Assembly: GCF_002263495.1 (NCBI RefSeq)
Contig: NZ_CP022753.1
Location: 3,224,001 to 3,288,000 of the forward strand
DNA from: Nocardiopsis gilva YIM 90087
Lineage (GTDB): Bacteria > Actinomycetota > Actinomycetes > Streptosporangiales > Streptosporangiaceae
Direction of reading: 5' to 3'
Length of the DNA stretch: 64,000 bases
The position numbers and the translations under genes are program-made. The notes below the pieces were generated by a model that was not told the origin of the DNA, did no database searches, and saw nothing but the letters and a program-made list of their open reading frames with translations. This document shows, piece by piece, positions 8,590-17,192 of this stretch (within the stretch, counting starts at the first letter, position 1; the number at the start of each line of letters is the position of its first letter).

Positions 8590-10110
8590 GTGTCCGAGCA
8601 CCAGCGTCCGCAGTCCGCGACGGAACCCACCAGCACCGCAGACGCACCGGTGTTCACGCCGCGGAAGAACGGTCAGGCGCAGGCGCCCTCCGACGAGCTG
8701 GTCGCCTGGATGCGCACCGGGTGGGCCGACACCGAGATGCGCGACCTCAAGCCCGTCGAACAGGCCGAATACACCGCCAGGCGCCGCGCCGCACTCGGCG
8801 CCCGCTTCCCCGGCGAACGCCTGGTCATCCCGGCGGGCAACCTCAAGACCCGCTCGAACGACACCGAGTACCCGTTCCGCGCCGCCTGCGACTACGTCTA
8901 CCTCTCCGGCGACCAGACCGACGACGGCTGCCTGGTCTTCGAGCCGCGCACCGAGGGCGGGCACGACGTCACCGCCTACCTCCGCCCCCGCTCCAGCCGG
9001 GAGAACGGCGAGTTCTGGCTCGACGGCCACGGCGAGCTGTGGAGCGGCCGCCGCGAGAGCCTTCAGGAGTCCGCCGCCCTGCTCGGCCTGGACACCGCCG
9101 ACGTGCGCACGCTGCCCGACGTCCTGCGCGACGCGCCCGCCGCCCCCACCCGGATCGTGCGCGGCCATGACAGCTCGCTGGAGTCCGTCCTCAACGAGGT
9201 GCGCGGCGGCGCCTCCCCCGCCCAGGAGGAGCGCGACGCCGCGGCCGAGCGCGACGAGGAACTGGCCGTCACGCTCCACGACCACCGCCTGATCAAGGAC
9301 GAGTGGGAGGTCGCCCAGCTGCAACAGGCCGTCGACTCCACCGTGCGCGGCTTCAACGACGTGGTCGGCGCGCTCCCCAAGGCCAAGGCCACCTCCGAGC
9401 GCTACGTCGAGGGCACGTTCTTCCTGCGTGCCCGGGTCGAGGGCAACGACGTCGGCTACGGCACCATCGCCGCCTCCGGCCCCAACGCCACCACCCTGCA
9501 CTGGGTGCGCAACGACGGCCCGGTGCGCGACGGCGAGCTGCTGCTGCTCGACGCGGGCGTCGAGACCACCACGCTCTACACCGCCGACGTCACCCGCACG
9601 ATTCCGACCTCCGGAACGTTCACCGACGTCCAGCGCCGTGTCTACGACCTCGTGTACGCCGCCCAAGAGGCCGGGATCGCCGCCGTCGCGCCGGGCAAGC
9701 CGTTCCGCGCCTACCACGAGGCCGCGCAGCGCGTCCTCGCCGAAGGCCTGGTCGAGTGGGGGCTGCTCGACGGCCCGGTCGACACGGTGGTGGAGCAGGG
9801 CTTGCAGCGCCGCTACACGCTCCACGGCACCGGGCACATGCTCGGTCTGGACGTGCACGACTGCGCGGCCTCGCGCACCGAGCTCCACCTCTACGGCGAC
9901 CTCCAGCCCGGCATGGTGCTCACCGTCGAGCCCGGCCTGTACTTCCAGCCCGACGACCTCACCGTCCCTGAGGAGCTGCGCGGTATCGGCGTGCGCATCG
10001 AGGACGACGTGCTGGTGACCCCGGAGGGCAACCGCGTCCTGTCGGCCGGTCTGCCGCGCCGCTCTGACGAGGTCGAGGCCTGGCTGGCCGAGAAGCTGCC
10101 CAAGGCCTGA
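8590..10110 (+). CDS. pepP: Xaa-Pro aminopeptidase (aminopeptidase P)
   Basis: The 506-residue enzyme cleaves N-terminal residues followed by proline. It has an N-terminal AMP_N domain (FPGERLVIPAGN, FRAACDYVYLSG) and a C-terminal pita-bread domain with all five dinuclear-metal ligands: Asp321 (LLLLDAG), Asp333 (TADVTR), His416 (HGTGHMLG), Glu447 (TVEPGLY) and Glu471 (RIEDDVLV). The GTG at 8590 has GGAGG upstream; upstream in-frame codons lack a site. The enzyme is cytoplasmic and monocistronic, followed by a strong hairpin. Confidence 0.95.
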   Translation: MSEHQRPQSATEPTSTADAPVFTPRKNGQAQAPSDELVAWMRTGWADTEMRDLKPVEQAEYTARRRAALGARFPGERLVIPAGNLKTRSNDTEYPFRAACDYVYLSGDQTDDGCLVFEPRTEGGHDVTAYLRPRSSRENGEFWLDGHGELWSGRRESLQESAALLGLDTADVRTLPDVLRDAPAAPTRIVRGHDSSLESVLNEVRGGASPAQEERDAAAERDEELAVTLHDHRLIKDEWEVAQLQQAVDSTVRGFNDVVGALPKAKATSERYVEGTFFLRARVEGNDVGYGTIAASGPNATTLHWVRNDGPVRDGELLLLDAGVETTTLYTADVTRTIPTSGTFTDVQRRVYDLVYAAQEAGIAAVAPGKPFRAYHEAAQRVLAEGLVEWGLLDGPVDTVVEQGLQRRYTLHGTGHMLGLDVHDCAASRTELHLYGDLQPGMVLTVEPGLYFQPDDLTVPEELRGIGVRIEDDVLVTPEGNRVLSAGLPRRSDEVEAWLAEKLPKA

Positions 10111-10151
10111 CACGGCACGGCTTCGCCGGGCACGGCTCGGTCATCTGACCA

Positions 10152-10187
10152 CGACGCGGCCTGGTGCCGCCGCACCAGGCCGCGTCG
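10152..10187. terminator. hairpin with 16-bp perfect stem
   Basis: CGACGCGGCCTGGTGC pairs with GCACCAGGCCGCGTCG around a CGCC loop, 42 bp after pepP. It also lies downstream of the convergent acyltransferase gene. Confidence 0.8.
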
Positions 10188-10282
10188 GGGACAGCGGACG
10201 TCGTCCGACGAACCGGAGAAATCGACCAGAGGAAGAGGGGCGGGGGAGGGGGCAGCCGAGGGGAACCGTTCCGGGTCCGGGA

Positions 10283-10990
10283 TCAGATGTCGTCGCCACT
10301 CGGATAGGTGTTGTAGACGCCCGCCTCCTCCTGTCCGGAGAGGCGCTGGATGGCGGCCATGATCTCGTCGGTGATCTCCCGCCGCGCCGGTCCGGGCTTC
10401 ATGCGCGCGTACTCGGCTCCGAAGTACATGGGGGCGCCGAACCGGATGCTGATCTCGGCGATCCTGGGAACCCGCGCACCGATCGGCTGGATGCGCTCGG
10501 TGCCCGACAGCGCGACCGGAACCACGGGCGCGCCCGACTCCAGGGCGAGGTGGGCCACGCCGGTCCGGCCCCGGTAGAGCCGCCCGTCGCGCGAACGGGT
10601 CCCCTCGGGGTAGATCGCGAACGCCTCCCCATCCCTCAGTACCTTCAACCCCAGCTCCAGCGCGTCGATCGCTTCGCGCGCCGTGCCGCGCCGCACCGGC
10701 ACCGCGCCCAGAGCGTTGAACGTGAGCCGGGACAGCCGCCCCTTTACCCCGGGGCCCGCGAAGTAGTCCGACTTGGCGAGGAACCGGACGCGGCGCGGTA
10801 CGGCGAGCGGGATGACCACGCTGTCGCTGAACGAGAGGTGGTTCCCGGCCAGGATGACCGGACCGGTGCGCGGGATGTGCTCCAGGCCGTCGATGGTCGG
10901 CCGGTAGAGCACTCTGCCCAGCGCCGATGCGGTCGCTCGCAAGGTGCCGTACAGCAAAGGTCTCCGATCGTCGGACGTCTCGGACGTCAT
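10283..10990 (-). CDS. 1-acyl-sn-glycerol-3-phosphate acyltransferase (PlsC family)
   Basis: This 235-residue PlsC-type enzyme would transfer an acyl chain to lysophosphatidic acid at the inner membrane face. The catalytic HX4D motif is NHLSFSD (His51, Asp56) and the substrate-binding motif is YPEGTRS (Glu129 to Arg132). VPVALSGTERI is the conserved fourth block. The ATG at 10990 gives the usual length, although the ribosome binding site is weak. The C-terminus (GVYNTYPSGDDI) is polar. The gene is transcribed divergently from the ion channel gene. Confidence 0.9.
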   Translation of the reverse strand: MTSETSDDRRPLLYGTLRATASALGRVLYRPTIDGLEHIPRTGPVILAGNHLSFSDSVVIPLAVPRRVRFLAKSDYFAGPGVKGRLSRLTFNALGAVPVRRGTAREAIDALELGLKVLRDGEAFAIYPEGTRSRDGRLYRGRTGVAHLALESGAPVVPVALSGTERIQPIGARVPRIAEISIRFGAPMYFGAEYARMKPGPARREITDEIMAAIQRLSGQEEAGVYNTYPSGDDI

Positions 10991-11140
10991 CGCGGGTTCG
11001 CCGAGGATTTCTCGCCACGACAATGTAGCGTCGGCCTCCGGCGGACCGCGGCGCGCCCCGGGCACATGCTCGATGACCTGGCACAAGACGCTGGTCATCA
11101 CCCGCACTGCGCAGAAATGTGACCCGCGTGAAACTCCGGC

Positions 11141-11983
11141 ATGATCCAATGGGGCGCCGTGGATAACGCGCACGTGAGTACCGGAGATGACGCCCTCGAA
11201 CGGTGGCGGCGGAAGACCGAGCTGCCGCTGGCAGCCGCGGCGCTGCTCTTCCTCGCCGCCTACGCCTGGCCGATCCTGCATCCCGAGATCCCCCGGGTCT
11301 GGCGGCTTGCCTGTGAGGCGACCACCTGGGGGACATGGGCGATGTTCGTGGCGGACTACCTGGTCGGGTTCAAGCTCGCACGTCACCGTGTGGCGTACCT
11401 CCGCACCCACATCCTCGACCTGGTCATCATCCTGGCACCGTTCCTACGTCCGCTGAGGGCGCTGCGGCTCATCACCGTCGTCAGCGTGCTGAACCGGCGT
11501 CTCACGAGCACACTGCGGCGCCACGTCGCCGTGTACGCGGTCTGCGTCTCCGTCCTCGTGGTGTTCGTCGCGGCGCTGGCGGTCCTCGACGCCGAACGCG
11601 GGGCGCCGGGAAGCAACATCTCCGCGTTCGACGAGGCCCTCTGGTGGACCTTGGTCACCATTACCACCGTCGGCTATGGCGACTTCTACCCGGTCACCGA
11701 ACACGGCCGGTTGATCGCCGTGGCGCTCTTCATCGGCGGCATCTCCCTCCTGGGCGTCGTGACCGGGACCGTGGCCTCCTGGTTCACCGAGAAGGTCGAG
11801 GGCTCCAAGAAGGCCGCCCTCGCCACCCAGGAGCAGGTGGCGCTGCTGACGGCGGAGGTCCGGGCCCTGCGCGCCGAGTTCGCCGAGCGGGACCGGGACG
11901 GGGACGCCGGCCAGGGGCGGGAATGGGAGCGGGAACCGGAATCGGTCATGGACGGTCACGCCCAGAGTCCCGGGGCCGGCTGA
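11141..11983 (+). CDS. voltage-gated-type potassium channel
   Basis: This 280-residue protein has six membrane segments. An S4-like segment (FLRPLRALRLITVV, arginine every third residue) precedes the pore helix and the selectivity filter TITTVGYGD (residues 173-181). After S6 (GISLLGVVTGTVASWF) comes a charged, probably coiled-coil tail (EQVALLTAEVRALRAEFAERD). This is the architecture of bacterial Kv-like channels of the ion_trans_2 type. A GTG at 11174 is an alternative start. Confidence 0.9.
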   Translation: MIQWGAVDNAHVSTGDDALERWRRKTELPLAAAALLFLAAYAWPILHPEIPRVWRLACEATTWGTWAMFVADYLVGFKLARHRVAYLRTHILDLVIILAPFLRPLRALRLITVVSVLNRRLTSTLRRHVAVYAVCVSVLVVFVAALAVLDAERGAPGSNISAFDEALWWTLVTITTVGYGDFYPVTEHGRLIAVALFIGGISLLGVVTGTVASWFTEKVEGSKKAALATQEQVALLTAEVRALRAEFAERDRDGDAGQGREWEREPESVMDGHAQSPGAG

Positions 11984-12169
11984 CCGCCGGAGGGTGCGGG
12001 TCCGCAGCGCAAGCCGGGCCCGGCTGCGCCGGGCCGACTTCGCGCATGTAGCGGATCGACCCTCCGACCGCCCGATCCGCGCAGAACGGGCGGACCTCCG
12101 GTCTCCTCCGGCTCAGATCAGTCGCCGGGCCGCCAGTCGGCATTCGCGCCGCAGATGACGAGACACGCG

Positions 12170-13045
12170 TCATCCCGGGACGCGCCCGGCCAGCCAGGCC
12201 GCGAACGGCACGGCCGCCGCGGGTTCTGCGGCGATGCGGAACTCCTCCCACAACCGGTCGCGCGCGGCCAGGATCTCCGCGTCGCTCACCAGCACCGGCG
12301 TGACCGGGTTCTCGCGCAGCACCGCATAGGGCACGTCACCCAGTCGAGCCGCCCCCAGCGCGGAGGCCGCCACCGAGTCCACTGGTGTGTCCACCGGCTC
12401 CCCGGCGGCCAGCGCCGCGTGCAGACTCTGACACCCCTCCGGCTCCACGGCCACGACCTGCCGGCCCCCGGAGCCCAGGCGCACGCCCGCCACCAGGCCG
12501 CCGCCGCCCACCGCCACCACCACGGTGTCGCAGCTGGGCGCGTCCTGCGCGATCTCGTAGCCGATCGTGCCCTGCCCGGCCACGACGAACGGGTCGTCAT
12601 AGGCGTGCAGGTAGCGCACCCCTGTGGACTCGGCGTGCTTGTGCGCCGCCGCGGCGGCCACCGCGTAGTGCTCGCCGACCCGCACTACCTGCGCGCCGGA
12701 TGCCTCCAGGCGGCGGGCCTTCGCTTCGGGAACGGTCTCGGGTACGTACACCACGGCCTCGATCCCCAGCAGGCGGGCGGCGGTGGCGACGCCGAGCCCG
12801 TGGTTGCCGCCGGAGGCGGTGATGACCTTGTCGGTCTTTTCCCCCGCGAGCAGCGCGTTGAGCGCGCCGCGCAGTTTGAAGGCACCGGTGAGTTGGAGGT
12901 GCTCCAGCTTCAGCGTGAGGGTGCGGCCATCGACCTGCGCGTGCAGCACCGGCGTGCGTCGCGCATGAATGGAGATGCGATCGGCCGCCGCACGGACATC
13001 TTCGGCCGTCGGGACGTTCGCGGGGATCGCGGTGCTGGGTGTCAT
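12170..13045 (-). CDS. PLP-dependent threonine/serine dehydratase-like enzyme
   Basis: The 291-residue fold-type II PLP enzyme has Lys57 (LTGAFKLRGALN, Schiff base), the phosphate-binding ASGGNHGLGVA loop (78-86) and the VGGGGLVAG loop that holds the cofactor phosphate. This matches the catalytic domain of threonine ammonia-lyases and serine racemases. The ACT regulatory domain of biosynthetic IlvA is absent, so it is more likely catabolic. It is divergent from a LysR gene across an inverted repeat at 13087-13109. Confidence 0.88.
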   Translation of the reverse strand: MTPSTAIPANVPTAEDVRAAADRISIHARRTPVLHAQVDGRTLTLKLEHLQLTGAFKLRGALNALLAGEKTDKVITASGGNHGLGVATAARLLGIEAVVYVPETVPEAKARRLEASGAQVVRVGEHYAVAAAAAHKHAESTGVRYLHAYDDPFVVAGQGTIGYEIAQDAPSCDTVVVAVGGGGLVAGVRLGSGGRQVVAVEPEGCQSLHAALAAGEPVDTPVDSVAASALGAARLGDVPYAVLRENPVTPVLVSDAEILAARDRLWEEFRIAAEPAAAVPFAAWLAGRVPG

Positions 13046-13086
13046 GTTCCGACTCTGCCTGCCATGGTCATTAAGTTAAAGTTGGG

Positions 13087-13109
13087 TTTGCTTAGGATGA
13101 TTAAGCAAA
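13087..13109. promoter_or_regulatory. LysR-type operator, perfect 8-bp inverted repeat
   Basis: TTTGCTTA and TAAGCAAA flank a seven-base spacer, fitting the T-N11-A LysR box. The site lies 42 bp upstream of the dehydratase start and 254 bp upstream of the divergent LysR gene. The rest of 13046-13362 holds no supportable gene. Confidence 0.7.
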
Positions 13110-13362
13110 GCTTTGTATCAATCAGTGTCTGACCTGTTCCGGAGGGCGCCCAGGTGTGCGTCCGGTCGCTCAGGGCTCGACACCCTAGTGGGCGGGGCGC
13201 CGCGTGCGGGCGATTTCGCGCAGGTCGCGCGGGTCGCGGGCAACGCCGGGGCAGCAGGGGGAACACCGAGGGACAGGGGACCGGGCGTCGCGTCGACGGA
13301 GCCACCGGGATTCGGTGCCATCGCGGTGCGGCGAGATGGGGACACGGGGAGTGGGTGGGCGG

Positions 13363-14256
13363 ATGCTCGACGCGAACCGGGTGCGGGTGCTGGTGGAGAT
13401 CGCACACGCGGGGTCGATCGCGGCGGCGGCCGAGCGGATGTCGTTCACCGCTCCCGCCCTCTCCCAGCAGCTGGCCAAGCTGGAACGGGAACTCGGCTGC
13501 TCCCTGGTCGAACGCGGACGCGCCGGGATCCGGCTTACCGAGGCCGGTGAGGTCCTGCTGGACTACGGAGAACGGGTTCTGGGCGAGCTGCGGGACGCGG
13601 AGACGGCAGTGCGCGCTACAGCCGGAGAGGCGCCCCGCAGGCTCGCTCTGGGGACCTTCGCCAGCGCTGGCAAGGTGCTCGTGCCCAACGCGCTCGCCGC
13701 GTTCGGCGAGGCACACCCGCACGTGCGGCTCGCCCTGTCCGACGTTGAGCCGCCCGGCGGATACGGCCTGGTGACCTCCGGCGAGCTGGACCTGCTCATC
13801 ACGCACCGATACTCGGGCGTGAACCTGCCCCCGGCGGCCGGGCTGCACCGCGAGCAGATCCTCGTCGACCCGCTGCTGCTGGTCCTGCCCGAAGGCCACC
13901 CGGCGGCCGCCGCACCGCCACGGCTCGCGGACCTCGCCGACGAGGAGTGGATCTGCGGGGCGCCCGGCATCTCCAACCGGATCTCCCTGGACCGCGCGGC
14001 CGAGGCGGAGGGCGTCCCCCTGTCGGTGGCCTACGAGACCCGCGACTACGAGGTCACGCTCGCTCTGATCCGAGCGGGCGTGGGGGTCGGGCTCATCCCG
14101 CGCAGCATCCTGGGAGCCGCCCTGCCCGGGGGATGGGTGGCGCTGCCGCTCGCCGGAGTCGACCTCGTCCGCGAGGTCTATGTCGTGCACCGCCGACGCC
14201 CGCCCGCCCCCGTCCCCGAGATGGTCGCCACCCTGCGGCGTACCGCCGTCGCCTGA
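13363..14256 (+). CDS. LysR-family transcriptional regulator
   Basis: This 297-residue LysR regulator has a winged HTH (VLVEIAHAGSIAAAAERMSFT, then SQQLAKLERELG) and a periplasmic-binding-like effector domain (LALGTFASAG, LLVLPEGHP, GVGVGLIPRS). The ATG at 13363 gives a normal family start; the open frame extends further upstream but without domain content. Its divergence from the PLP dehydratase gene suggests that it controls that gene, with an amino acid or related ligand as effector. Confidence 0.88.
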   Translation: MLDANRVRVLVEIAHAGSIAAAAERMSFTAPALSQQLAKLERELGCSLVERGRAGIRLTEAGEVLLDYGERVLGELRDAETAVRATAGEAPRRLALGTFASAGKVLVPNALAAFGEAHPHVRLALSDVEPPGGYGLVTSGELDLLITHRYSGVNLPPAAGLHREQILVDPLLLVLPEGHPAAAAPPRLADLADEEWICGAPGISNRISLDRAAEAEGVPLSVAYETRDYEVTLALIRAGVGVGLIPRSILGAALPGGWVALPLAGVDLVREVYVVHRRRPPAPVPEMVATLRRTAVA

Positions 14257-14265
14257 ATGAGCAGA

Positions 14266-14292
14266 CCGGGCCCGGCAGGCGGGCGGGCCCGG
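14266..14292. terminator. GC hairpin between convergent genes
   Basis: CCGGGCCCG pairs with CGGGCCCGG around a nine-base loop just after the LysR stop codon. Confidence 0.55.
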
Positions 14293-14368
14293 CGGCCGGC
14301 CACGTGCGCACGACCGGCCGTCGGACCGTCGGCATCGGCGAGCGATCGGCGGTGGAGCCGTCGCCTGG

Positions 14369-15214
14369 TCAGGCGTTCTTGCGTGCCAGGGCCACCATCA
14401 TCGCGCGCTGGTAGGGCTGGAGGTCCTCGACGGCCGGGACCGGTGCGGCCGGGTCCTCGGGGTGCCAGCGCGCGATGTACTCCAGGCCGGGCGGGAGCAG
14501 TTCCAAGCCGTCGAACTGGCCGCGGATCGTGTCCAGCGGACGCTTCCAGCCGGTGCCGAGCGTCTCCAGGCAGGCACGCGACAGCGCTGCCTGGGCCGGA
14601 TCGCCGGTGTCGGGCCATTGCGTGGTGAACACGTAGCTGCCGGGACACATCGCGTCCATGAGCTCGCGCAGCAGCCGTCCCGGCTGCTCGGCGTCGCTGA
14701 TGTGCATGAGGATGCCGACGAGGATCACCGCGACGGGCCGGTCGAAATCGAGGAACGAGGTGATGTCGGGGTGGTCGAGGATGTGCTGCGGCTCGCGCAG
14801 GTCGGCGGTGGTGACCGTACTGCTGTGTCCGGTCGCGAGGAGGGCGCGGCCGTGCGCGAGGACGATGGGGTCGTTGTCGACGTAGGCCACGCGTGCGGCG
14901 GGGTTGAGACCCAGGGCGGCCTCGTGCGTGTTGGGCGTGATCGGCAGACCGCACCCGATGTCGAGAAACTGGTCGATGCCGACCGTGCCGGTGAGGTACT
15001 CGACGCCGCGGATCAGCGCGTCGCGGTTCTCCCAGGCGATCTCCCGCGCTTGGGGCAGATTGGCTAAGAAGACGTCCGCCGCCTGCCGGTCGATCTCGAA
15101 GTTGTCCTTGCCTCCAAGGATCGCGTTGTAGACGCGCGCGGTAGATGGACGAGACAACCCCAGGTCAGGCAGGTATTTCTGCCCCTGAGTGGACGTCCCT
15201 TCAGTGGGGGTCAT
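14369..15214 (-). CDS. SAM-dependent methyltransferase, DUF574 family
   Basis: This 281-residue protein matches the actinobacterial DUF574 family. It shows RPSTARVYNAILGGKDNFEID near the N-terminus (family signature), then the SAM-binding FLDIGCGLPI and VDNDPIV. GGAGG eight bases upstream supports the ATG at 15214. These proteins are very abundant in Streptomyces-like genomes, often near HTH/DUF397 genes and anti-sigma-like ATPases. Here an ATPase lies about 420 bp upstream on the other strand. The methyl acceptor is not known. Confidence 0.88.
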   Translation of the reverse strand: MTPTEGTSTQGQKYLPDLGLSRPSTARVYNAILGGKDNFEIDRQAADVFLANLPQAREIAWENRDALIRGVEYLTGTVGIDQFLDIGCGLPITPNTHEAALGLNPAARVAYVDNDPIVLAHGRALLATGHSSTVTTADLREPQHILDHPDITSFLDFDRPVAVILVGILMHISDAEQPGRLLRELMDAMCPGSYVFTTQWPDTGDPAQAALSRACLETLGTGWKRPLDTIRGQFDGLELLPPGLEYIARWHPEDPAAPVPAVEDLQPYQRAMMVALARKNA

Positions 15215-15637
15215 TGGAGGTGCCTCCGCCTCTTCTACGTCGGGGGGAACTGCAATCGTACGCCTGTGGCGTAGTTTGTACCCCCTGAGTTTCCCTATTC
15301 CTCCCGAACAACGGATGTATCGCCGCACCGGGGCATAGCCCATCTGTGCGGGCGGCGTATACGGAACCACGACCAATGCCCGCCGACGCCATCATGCGGA
15401 AGGAACGCCGCGCAAATGATGGAATGGGTTTAAAAGCGTTGACATCGTGGCACGCCATGGTTTGGAGCGGGATCATGGTCCGACAGTGCATCCGGTCGCG
15501 TGTCCGGAAGCTGAAATCCGGAGGTCGGAGACCAGAAGTGCTTACGGCAATTCGATGAAAAACGCAAGCCCTATGTGGCGGCGCTATGCCTCCGGGGCGC
15601 CGCCGATGCTGCAGAGGAGCGCTGACGTGCAGGATCC
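15215..15637. other. intergenic stretch between divergent genes
   Basis: About 420 bp without a convincing coding frame. It must hold the promoters of the DUF574 gene and the ATPase gene. No strong inverted repeat was noticed. Confidence 0.4.
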
Positions 15638-16099
15638 ATGCCCGCGCCACAGGTCCTCGATGCGGGAGGTGGCCTGAGCTTGGTCGCCTCCACCCCCACC
15701 CCCACCACATTCACGCGTACATTCCGCGGCCACCCCTATGAAGTCGCCAAGGCGCGGCACTGGGTCGAGGGCATGCTGTCGGCCGTCATCTACCGCCCGC
15801 CCATCCCCGACGACATCGTGGGCACCGCCGTCCTGCTGGTATCAGAGGCCGCGACCAACGCGATCCGCCACACCGCCACGGGACTCGGCGGGCGGTTCAC
15901 CGTCGTCGTGCACTTGTCACCGGGGCTGCTGAGCGTCCATATCGAAGACGACGGCACCGCGGGCGAGGTGCCTCTGCACGTCAAGGCCGGACCGTTCGCC
16001 GAGTCCGCGCGCGGCATCGGCCTGGTCTCGCACTTCGCCGACGAGTGGGGCGTGCTCCCCGAAGACGCCGGCGTTTATTTCCGCCTGACCTGGCCCTAA
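15638..16099 (+). CDS. ATP-binding protein, RsbW/anti-sigma-factor-like
   Basis: This 153-residue protein is a stand-alone HATPase_c domain. The N box is LLVSEAATNAIRH, the G1-like box is VHIEDDG, and the G2 box is SARGIGLVSHFAD. Such proteins act as anti-sigma factors or kinases of anti-anti-sigma factors in actinobacteria. The start is uncertain: the ATG at 15638 has no obvious ribosome binding site and the conserved part begins near residue 25, so a TTG near 15679 is possible. Confidence 0.82.
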   Translation: MPAPQVLDAGGGLSLVASTPTPTTFTRTFRGHPYEVAKARHWVEGMLSAVIYRPPIPDDIVGTAVLLVSEAATNAIRHTATGLGGRFTVVVHLSPGLLSVHIEDDGTAGEVPLHVKAGPFAESARGIGLVSHFADEWGVLPEDAGVYFRLTWP

Positions 16100-16211
16100 G
16101 GCGAGTTTCCCGGCGAACCCGCGTGGGGGTGGCCGGCCGCGCTCCCGCTCATCGGACCGATGCCGATGCGGCCGCTGATCGTGCCCGCTCCGCCGAGCCC
16201 GGCACTCGGGA

Positions 16212-17120
16212 TCACCCCTTCCGTCCCGCCGCGATGCGCACCAGATGCTCTCCCGGCTCGGTCAGGCGGGTTCGTGAACGCCAGACCGCGCGCAGAGGGC
16301 GGCGCAGATCGAGGCCCTCGATCGCGACCTCGCGCAGCCGGCCGTCAGCGATCTCGGCGGCGACCGCCAGCTCGCTCAGCACGGCCGGCGCAGCGCCGCT
16401 CAGCACCGCCACCTTCACGGCCGCGTTCGACGACAACTCCAGGGCGGGGGCGGCCGGGCCGACGCCCAGGGCCTCGGTCAGCGCGTGTTCCAGGGTCGTG
16501 CGCGTGCCCGAGCCGCGCTCGCGCATCACCAGCGGGGTCGCGGCGAGTTCGGCGGCGGGGACCGGGGCGCGGCGCCGCGCCCAGGGGTGAGCCGGAGCGA
16601 CCACCGTGACCAGCCGGTCGACGCGGACGCGCGTCGCGGCGATGTCGCGCGGCAGGTCATAGGACTCGATAAACCCCATATCCGCCATGCCGCCGTGGAC
16701 CTGCTCGGCCACCTCTTCGGAGTTCAGAACCTGCAGGCCCACCTCGATCTCGGGCTCGATCTCGCGGAGACGCGCCAGCCAGCCGGGGACCAGGTACTCG
16801 GCCACCGTCATGCTGGCGGCGAGTTGGAGGCTCGCCTTCCGGTTCCGACGCAGTGCGGCGACGCCGCTTTCCAGATCGCGGGCGGCCTCGACCACCGCGT
16901 GGGCCCAGTCGGCGACCGTCTGGCCCTGGGGGGTCGGGCGGGATCCGGTCGTGTCGCGCAGGAGCAGGGGCACGCCCAGTTCACGTTCGAGCGTGTCCAG
17001 GCGGCGGCTGGCCGAAGCCTGGGTCAGCCCCACTTCGGTCGCGGCCCGGCCGATGCTGCCGTACTCCGCCACCAGCAGAAAAAGCTCCAGACTCGCCAAG
17101 TCCGGCCATTGCGCGCTCAT
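16212..17120 (-). CDS. LysR-family regulator, probable regulator of the adjacent YeiH-type transporter
   Basis: The 302-residue LysR protein has a standard winged HTH (LFLLVAEYGSIGRAATEVGLT, SRRLDTLERELG) and effector domain (LQLAASMTVAEYLVPGWL, then DRLVTVVAPAHPWA). This resembles CysL/YeiE-type LysR proteins. The start at 17120 gives the usual N-terminus MSAQWPDLASL. A perfect 19-bp palindrome covers its start codon and faces the divergent transporter gene, so autoregulation is likely. Confidence 0.88.
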   Translation of the reverse strand: MSAQWPDLASLELFLLVAEYGSIGRAATEVGLTQASASRRLDTLERELGVPLLLRDTTGSRPTPQGQTVADWAHAVVEAARDLESGVAALRRNRKASLQLAASMTVAEYLVPGWLARLREIEPEIEVGLQVLNSEEVAEQVHGGMADMGFIESYDLPRDIAATRVRVDRLVTVVAPAHPWARRRAPVPAAELAATPLVMRERGSGTRTTLEHALTEALGVGPAAPALELSSNAAVKVAVLSGAAPAVLSELAVAAEIADGRLREVAIEGLDLRRPLRAVWRSRTRLTEPGEHLVRIAAGRKG

Positions 17121-17135
17121 ACAGTCACTGTATGA
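17117..17135. promoter_or_regulatory. perfect 19-bp palindrome overlapping the LysR start codon
   Basis: TCATACAGT and ACTGTATGA are exact inverse copies around a single C. The left arm contains the LysR ATG, and the transporter gene begins 58 bp to the right. Binding here would block LysR initiation and could activate the transporter. Confidence 0.7.
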
Positions 17136-17192
17136 CCTGATACGTAATCGGCCCCTACCGAGCATCCCAGCAGACGGTCAGGGTTGGGCCCT

